Below are positions 6,267 through 10,226 of a stretch of 10,226 bases of DNA, one piece after another (the stretch's first letter is position 1; each line of letters starts with the position of its first letter). The notes beneath the pieces are model-generated. The model saw only the letters and a list, made by a program, of their open reading frames with translations. It ran no database searches and was not told the DNA's origin. The position numbers and the translations under genes are program-made. The stretch comes from Amphritea sp. (lineage in GTDB: Bacteria; Pseudomonadota; Gammaproteobacteria; Pseudomonadales; Balneatricaceae), in NCBI GenBank assembly GCA_018067325.1, contig JAGPUU010000020.1:1-10226 (forward strand), read 5' to 3'.

Positions 6267-8006
6267 TCAATCGATTATCACTCCTCGCTTTTCTTCCAAT
6301 GCACACATCGCATCATCAGCGGTAAAGAAGACCTGCCCCGGGCTTAGCTGTTGCAGAAAGTGTGTGCCTTTAAGTTTGTCCATGACCGGGCCTTTAACTT
6401 CTGCAAGGTGCAGGGTTATGCCTTCTGAGGCTAATTGTGCTGTCAGATTTTCCAGGCTTTCAAGGGCGCTGGCATCGATAAAATTTACTGCGTTGCAGAG
6501 CAAAACGACATGGACGACCTCTCTGTGGCTGGTGCACTGGGCACGAATAAAATCCTCTACAAAGCGGGTGTTGGCAAAATAGAGGCTCTCGTCCACCCGG
6601 ATGGCCAGTACATGTTTGTTCGTCGTGACTTCGTGGCGTTCAACGTTGCGAAAGTGTTGACTGTTACCCACACGTCCCACGACCGCTATATGGGGCTGGC
6701 TGCTGCGGTATAGCAACAGCAGGAAAGAGATTGCGATGCCGCTGAGAATACCTAATTCTACCCCCAGTGCCAGAACGAAAACAAAGGTACTTAACAGCGT
6801 TAAGGCATCGGCTTTGTTGAACTTCCAGCTGTCGGTAAATGCACGGATATTGATCAGTGGCAGTACGGCCATAATAATCACAGCGCCTAGAATTGCTTTC
6901 GGCAGATAGAAGAACAGGGGGGTGAAAAAGCTGACTGTGAGGGCGACCATCAGCGCTGAAATGGCTGATGCAATAGTGGTTCGGGCGCCGGAAGCGTGAT
7001 TCACCATTGATCGGCCAAAACCGCCAGCTACCGGGTAAGTGCCGCTAAAGGCGGCCCCCAGATTAGCAGCTCCCAGGGCGACCAGTTCCTTGTTCGGCTC
7101 GATACGTTCTCTATCACGGCTGGCCAGGGTTGTGCCAACGGATACACTTTCGAGATAGCCAATCAGGGCGATTAGCAGCGCCGGAGTTATTAATGTTTGC
7201 CAGAGCGCAAGGTCGACGTGAAAACCGCTTATCGAGGGCAGTCCCTCTGGAATAACGCCAACGATAGCGACCTGCTGGCCTTGGTCTAGCCCCAGTGACG
7301 CAACCGTCGTGATACCGATGATCATCGCGAACATGGGGCCGGCCCTGCATATAGGTTGAACCAGCCAGCTGGGTAGTGGTGAGTTTCTGAGTAAAACAAT
7401 CAACTTTTCTTTTACCAGCCAGAGTGTCACCAGGCCGAGTATTCCCAGCATTAGAGCGGTGCTGTTTAGTTCGTTTAGATTACTGAGAAGATAGCCAAAG
7501 GAGTCGGTGATAAAGCCGCCATTGGGGATGTCCAAGCCGGTTAAGTGACGAATCTGACTAACGGCTATTAGCAGGGCAGCGGCACTGGTAAAGCCGGAGA
7601 TCACCGAGTGGCTCATAAAATTGACGATAGAGCCCAGTTGCAAGCAGCGTAGCATTAACAAAATTAAGCCGACCAGCAGGGAGAGGTTAATAGCAACGGT
7701 GGCAGGATCAGCCAAACCGCTGGCACTGGTATCTGCAATGGTAGAGCCGACCATTAATGAGGTGATAGCGACCGGGCCTACAGCAAGGCTACGGCTGGAG
7801 CCCAGCAGAGCGTAGATAAGTAGAGGAATGATTGCGCCATATAAGCCAAACTGAGGTGGGAGTCCTGCTAGAAAAGCATATGCCATTCCCTGAGGGATCA
7901 GTAATACGCCGACAACGATGCCTGCGACCAGATCACTGGCAAAGTCATCCCGGTGATAGTGTTTAAACCACTGGGTAAGGGGCAGGTAGTCGATAAATCC
8001 AGGCAT
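6267..8006 (-). CDS. SulP-family anion transporter with STAS domain
   Basis: This 579-residue inner-membrane protein belongs to the SulP/SLC26 family. The N-terminal region (about 20-435) is a long series of hydrophobic segments. It holds DLVAGIVVGVLLIPQGMAYA (25-44) and a close variant of the SulP signature at about 51-72 (PQFGLYGAIIP, then GSSR, with Phe for the usual Tyr). GTYPVAGGFGRSMVN lies at 322-336. The cytoplasmic STAS domain covers about 452-573, with VDESLYFAN and NFIDASALESL. Family members move sulfate, bicarbonate or dicarboxylates. No neighbouring gene (cys genes, carbonic anhydrase) tells which, so the substrate is open. The ATG at 8006 has an AGG eight bases upstream, and the protein begins MPGFIDYLPL, a normal start just before the first membrane segment. 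The gene stands alone, divergent from nudF and convergent with nfo. Confidence 0.95.
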   Translation of the reverse strand: MPGFIDYLPLTQWFKHYHRDDFASDLVAGIVVGVLLIPQGMAYAFLAGLPPQFGLYGAIIPLLIYALLGSSRSLAVGPVAITSLMVGSTIADTSASGLADPATVAINLSLLVGLILLMLRCLQLGSIVNFMSHSVISGFTSAAALLIAVSQIRHLTGLDIPNGGFITDSFGYLLSNLNELNSTALMLGILGLVTLWLVKEKLIVLLRNSPLPSWLVQPICRAGPMFAMIIGITTVASLGLDQGQQVAIVGVIPEGLPSISGFHVDLALWQTLITPALLIALIGYLESVSVGTTLASRDRERIEPNKELVALGAANLGAAFSGTYPVAGGFGRSMVNHASGARTTIASAISALMVALTVSFFTPLFFYLPKAILGAVIIMAVLPLINIRAFTDSWKFNKADALTLLSTFVFVLALGVELGILSGIAISFLLLLYRSSQPHIAVVGRVGNSQHFRNVERHEVTTNKHVLAIRVDESLYFANTRFVEDFIRAQCTSHREVVHVVLLCNAVNFIDASALESLENLTAQLASEGITLHLAEVKGPVMDKLKGTHFLQQLSPGQVFFTADDAMCALEEKRGVIID

Positions 8007-8050
8007 AAGGCTAGCCTATATTTCTATTTGGAATAACTATATCGCTCATA

Positions 8051-8080
8051 ATTATAACTCCTGTTCAGAGGTGCTGACCA
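8051..8080 (-). promoter_or_regulatory. Candidate sigma-70 promoter for the SulP gene
   Basis: On the minus strand a perfect TATAAT (8056-8051) lies 18 nt after TGGTCA (8080-8075), a 4-of-6 match to the -35 consensus. Transcription would start near 8044, giving a leader of about 38 nt. The site overlaps the candidate nudF promoter. Confidence 0.45.
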
Positions 8081-8093
8081 GCCATGTTATATT
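8064..8093 (+). promoter_or_regulatory. Candidate extended -10 promoter for the nudF cluster
   Basis: TATATT (8088-8093) is a 5-of-6 -10 match preceded by TGT (8085-8087), which makes an extended -10. A weak -35, TTCAGA (8064-8069), lies 18 nt upstream. Transcription would start near 8100, about 38 nt before the nudF ATG. Confidence 0.4.
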
Positions 8094-8137
8094 TGCTCTC
8101 TGTTTTTTAATTCACCCTGCGTATCTGGAACTCTGTT

Positions 8138-8761
8138 ATGGCGAATTGGCAACCCAAGTTTACCTCAGCTGATGTGGAAATAACTGAACAGGAAAGGCTC
8201 TGTGATGGTTTCTTCAAAATCAGTCGGCTGAATATTCGGCATGCGCTGTTTGAGGGCGGTGAGGTTGAGGTGGTACGCGAACAGTTTCAACGTGATGATG
8301 CGGTCTGTGTACTGCTGTTTGATCCTGTCAGAGATACTATTGTATTGATTGAGCAGTTCCGGGTAGGGGCGTTAAACAGGCCCAATGGCCCTTGGTTGCT
8401 GGAGCTGGTGGCGGGAATTGTTGAACCGGGTGAAACCCCTGAGGATGTTGCTCTGCGCGAGGCGGTGGAAGAAGCGGGAGCCCATATCTACGATATAGTG
8501 CCTATAACCCGCTATCTGCCCAGTGCAGGCGGCAGTGATGAATATATCGAATTGCTCTGTGCCAGGGTTGATAGTGACGGCGTGGGCGGCGTGCATGGTC
8601 TGGCCCATGAAGGCGAAGATATTCTGGTGCATGTGCTACCCTTTGCTGAGGTGTGTGAGATGGTGGCAAATACCACTATCGATAATGCGGCGACTATTAT
8701 TGCGGTACAATGGTTGCAATTGAATAAGCAAAAAATCCTGCAACGCTGGGGATGTTTGTAA
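8138..8761 (+). CDS. nudF: ADP-ribose diphosphatase (Nudix hydrolase)
   Basis: NudF splits ADP-ribose into AMP and ribose-5-phosphate, clearing a reactive metabolite, in the cytosol. The protein has 207 residues (E. coli NudF has 209). The complete Nudix box lies at 93-115: G93 begins GIVEPGE, then R107-E108, and EEAG closes at 111-114. This fits G-x5-E-x7-REU-x-EE-x-G-U with the metal-binding glutamates in place. The upstream segment VREQFQRDDAVCVLL and the following YLPSAGGSDEYIELLCARV (126-144) fit the ADP-ribose subgroup rather than MutT types. ATG at 8138 has GGAA at 8127-8130, seven bases away. It is the first gene of a plus-strand cluster ordered as in E. coli (nudF-yqiB-cpdA-yqiA), which supports the call beyond the generic Nudix fold. 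Confidence 0.94.
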   Translation: MANWQPKFTSADVEITEQERLCDGFFKISRLNIRHALFEGGEVEVVREQFQRDDAVCVLLFDPVRDTIVLIEQFRVGALNRPNGPWLLELVAGIVEPGETPEDVALREAVEEAGAHIYDIVPITRYLPSAGGSDEYIELLCARVDSDGVGGVHGLAHEGEDILVHVLPFAEVCEMVANTTIDNAATIIAVQWLQLNKQKILQRWGCL

Positions 8762-8768
8762 GTTTCGT

Positions 8769-8790
8769 ATTCAGCGAAGTATGGCTGAAT
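8769..8790 (+). other. Hairpin in the nudF-yqiB gap
   Basis: ATTCAGC (8769-8775) and GCTGAAT (8784-8790) form a perfect 7-bp stem with an 8-nt loop. No T-run follows, so it is not a standard terminator. It could stabilise or help process the mRNA upstream of yqiB, or be chance. Confidence 0.35.
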
Positions 8791-8816
8791 GGTGAAGATC
8801 TGAACGTCTGGAAAAT

Positions 8817-9257
8817 ATGAAAAAACGTTATGTCCCTGACCTGGTAAAGCAGATGGCTAATTGTGAGGCCAACTATCAGCGCTTGATGCGACTGATGCCG
8901 GATCTTGAGCTGTGCGATGAGCGCGAGTTCGAGGTGCACTGGCATGCTCAGCAGAGCACAGTGCGCTTTCAGGTTGAAGAACGTTTTACTTATACCACCA
9001 CAGTATTAGTATCCCAAAGCTTTGATCACAGCTGGCTCGAAGCCCCAAGTCTTGTGGTGCGGATCTATCATGATGCCCGGGTCGCAGAGGTGATCTGCCT
9101 GAAGAGTAGACGTCAGTTCAGAGGGGTATATAGCTACCCGAATGATCGGATGCATCAGAAAGATGAGAAAGCTCAGTTGAACCAGTATTTGGGCGAATGG
9201 CTCAGTCACTGCCTGACGCATGGTCAGGCGACAGAACCTGCTTTCAGTTATTCATGA
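8817..9257 (+). CDS. yqiB: DUF1249 protein YqiB
   Basis: This 146-residue protein of the YqiB family (DUF1249) has no established biochemical function that I know of. It resembles E. coli YqiB (about 140 residues) along its whole length. The start MKKRYVPDLVKQM, the middle segment SLVVRIYHDARVAEVICLKS (79-98) and the end segment YPNDRMHQKDEKAQLNQYL (107-125) all have close E. coli counterparts. There are no membrane segments or signal peptide. ATG at 8817 follows GGAAA at 8810-8814. The gene follows nudF after 55 nt and its stop overlaps the cpdA start by 4 nt (ATGA), so YqiB and CpdA are probably translated together. This conserved pairing suggests, without proving, a link to nucleotide metabolism or cAMP turnover. 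Confidence 0.93.
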   Translation: MKKRYVPDLVKQMANCEANYQRLMRLMPDLELCDEREFEVHWHAQQSTVRFQVEERFTYTTTVLVSQSFDHSWLEAPSLVVRIYHDARVAEVICLKSRRQFRGVYSYPNDRMHQKDEKAQLNQYLGEWLSHCLTHGQATEPAFSYS

Positions 9258-10030
9258 AGCCTCTGGTTATTGCTCAGATTACCGATTGTCATCTGCAGAA
9301 TGATCCTCAACAGGGGTATCGTGGGTTGGATGTTGAGCAGCACCTGGACTTAGTTGTCGATGACCTGTTACAGCAATCTGAAACTATCGATATGATTCTC
9401 TGGACCGGTGACTTGGTCCATCACGGCGCGGTAAGGGGCTATCAGCGTCTGAGTGAACGTATCTCAAAACTCCCTATACCCAGTTTCTGGATACCCGGTA
9501 ACCACGATGATGCTGAACTGATGCAGCGGATTGGAGATCAGGCTGAAGGTAGTCTGAATCAGCGTGTCGTTCAGGCGAATGACTGGGCGATAATTCTTCT
9601 GGATAGCACTTCTGAGCCGGATGGCCAGGGTGGCGGTAGCCTGGCTCAGTGCGAGCTGGACTTCCTTCAACAGCAGTTGCGGGCGTTGAGTGATTTGTCT
9701 TGTCTGATCGTCTTACATCATAATCCAGTGCCGGTTGAAAGTGACTGGCAGGACCAGATTATGCTGGGTAATGCCGAGGCGTTTTGGCAGCTGTTGGCCG
9801 CTCATGAAAATGTCCGAGGGGTGATCAATGGTCATGTTCACCAGTCTAAGGATAGTGACATTAACGGGGTGCGGGTGATGATGACGCCAGCCACCTCGGT
9901 ACAGTTTAAAATAGGGTGCAGTCAGTTTGCGCTGGAAGACCACTCCGCTCTGCAAGCACCGGCTTATCGTCTTCTGCAGCTCTTTAGCGGTGGTCAGATA
10001 GCGACCTCGGTCAAAAGAGTGGCTGGTTGA
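9254..10030 (+). CDS. cpdA: 3',5'-cyclic AMP phosphodiesterase
   Basis: CpdA hydrolyses cAMP to AMP and so lowers CRP-type signalling. The protein has 258 residues, a little shorter than E. coli CpdA (about 275). All class metallophosphoesterase motifs are present: D11 and H13 in ITDCHL, GD at 52-53 in WTGDLVHHG, GNHDD (82-86), LHHNP (154-158) and GHVH (193-196). These form the two-metal site. I chose ATG at 9254 because it overlaps the yqiB stop in the classic ATGA arrangement and puts the first motif about ten residues in. An in-frame ATG at 9197 would add 19 residues and overlap yqiB by 61 nt. The gene order supports CpdA over other metallophosphoesterases, since the fold alone does not fix the substrate. 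After the stop comes an 87-nt gap before yqiA. Confidence 0.92.
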   Translation: MKPLVIAQITDCHLQNDPQQGYRGLDVEQHLDLVVDDLLQQSETIDMILWTGDLVHHGAVRGYQRLSERISKLPIPSFWIPGNHDDAELMQRIGDQAEGSLNQRVVQANDWAIILLDSTSEPDGQGGGSLAQCELDFLQQQLRALSDLSCLIVLHHNPVPVESDWQDQIMLGNAEAFWQLLAAHENVRGVINGHVHQSKDSDINGVRVMMTPATSVQFKIGCSQFALEDHSALQAPAYRLLQLFSGGQIATSVKRVAG

Positions 10031-10041
10031 GGTTGCAACCT
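10030..10041. repeat. 12-bp perfect palindrome after cpdA
   Basis: AGGTTGCAACCT begins on the last base of the cpdA stop codon and is its own reverse complement. With no loop and no T-run it is not a terminator. It could bind a dimeric regulator upstream of yqiA, but nothing else supports this. Confidence 0.3.
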
Positions 10042-10058
10042 ATCCAGCTCTCCGGTAC

Positions 10059-10086
10059 TTTACAAAAAGCATGTATATATATACAG
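10059..10086 (+). promoter_or_regulatory. LexA-like SOS box overlapping a candidate yqiA promoter
   Basis: Positions 10071-10086 read ATGTATATATATACAG. The E. coli-type LexA box is CTGT-N8-ACAG with an alternating TA core, and only the first base (A for C) differs. The inner 14 bases (10072-10085) are a perfect palindrome. TTTACA (10059-10064) is a 5-of-6 -35 match; the -10 is unclear (TATACA at 10080-10085 with a short 15-nt spacer). A repressor bound here would block such a promoter. The yqiA start is 31 nt downstream. The caution is that alternating TA can arise as simple sequence, and the first C is nearly invariant in known E. coli boxes. Confidence 0.45.
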
Positions 10087-10117
10087 ATAAAGCTCGTAGC
10101 AGATAGAAAGGTTATTA

Positions 10118-10226
10118 ATGGCCCAGCCCCTGTTTATCTATATTCACGGTTTTAACAGCTCGCCGGACTCCTATAAAGCCCGTTTTTTTGTCGACTGGAT
10201 GACTAGCAATGATCGGGCTGATCAGG
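10118..10226 (+). CDS. yqiA: YqiA-like esterase, 3' end beyond the window
   Basis: Only the first 36 residues are visible. They start MAQPLFIYIHGFNSSPDSYK, close to the start of E. coli YqiA, an alpha/beta-hydrolase esterase. HGFNSS is the oxyanion-side motif; the catalytic Ser, Asp and His would lie beyond the window. ATG at 10118 has AAAGG at 10107-10111, six bases upstream. In E. coli parE (topoisomerase IV subunit B) follows yqiA, and I expect it just beyond this window. Unlike the tight yqiB-cpdA junction, the gene is separated from cpdA by 87 nt containing a candidate promoter and LexA-like box, so it may start its own transcript. Confidence 0.88.
   Translation, partial: MAQPLFIYIHGFNSSPDSYKARFFVDWMTSNDRADQ

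Noticed and set aside
6435..6713. A 92-codon plus-strand open frame opposite the SulP STAS domain
   Set aside because: It is antisense to a well-conserved coding region, and its apparent readability comes from the complementary codons.
9197..9253. ATG at 9197 as the cpdA start
   Set aside because: It would overlap yqiB by 61 nt and add 19 residues before the metal-binding motif. The ATGA overlap at 9254 is the more likely start.

Overview
This window looks like ordinary core chromosome of a gammaproteobacterium. I lean towards a marine Oceanospirillales- or Pseudomonas-like lineage, from protein character and gene order only; I could run no database search. Coding density is high, composition is even, and I see no insertion sequence, phage, CRISPR array, tRNA or rRNA. 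Two familiar gene neighbourhoods frame it. One is hom-thrC followed by recJ, an association I recall from pseudomonads. The other is nudF-yqiB-cpdA-yqiA, which in Escherichia coli leads into parE.

Layout. Positions 2-1054 (+) hold the 3' part of a homoserine dehydrogenase gene (hom). It is followed by threonine synthase (thrC, 1082-2476, +) and a strong intrinsic terminator (2520-2554). Almost touching that terminator is a second plus-strand cluster: an ElyC/YdcF-like membrane protein (2572-3381), the exonuclease gene recJ (3374-5107), an unrecognised acidic 60-residue protein (5138-5320) and endonuclease IV (nfo, 5317-6174). Two of the three junctions are overlaps (8 nt and 4 nt), so this reads as one operon with a DNA-repair theme. 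A SulP-family anion transporter with a STAS domain lies on the minus strand (6267-8006), convergent with nfo and divergent from nudF. From 8138 the plus strand carries nudF, yqiB (DUF1249), cpdA and, cut by the window edge, yqiA.

How the genes work together. Hom and ThrC catalyse the steps around homoserine that lead to threonine. RecJ and Nfo act in recombination and base-excision repair. NudF removes ADP-ribose and CpdA breaks down cAMP, so the last cluster is nucleotide housekeeping and signalling.

The most notable non-coding signal is a 16-bp near-match (15 of 16) to the E. coli-type LexA/SOS box at 10071-10086, in the gap between cpdA and yqiA. If real, it would put yqiA, and probably parE downstream, under DNA-damage control. 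Other points are the unassigned small protein between recJ and nfo, a 20-bp perfect palindrome inside recJ, a 7-bp duplication at a start codon, and closely interleaved divergent promoters between the transporter gene and nudF. I did not find a clearly new multi-gene system here.
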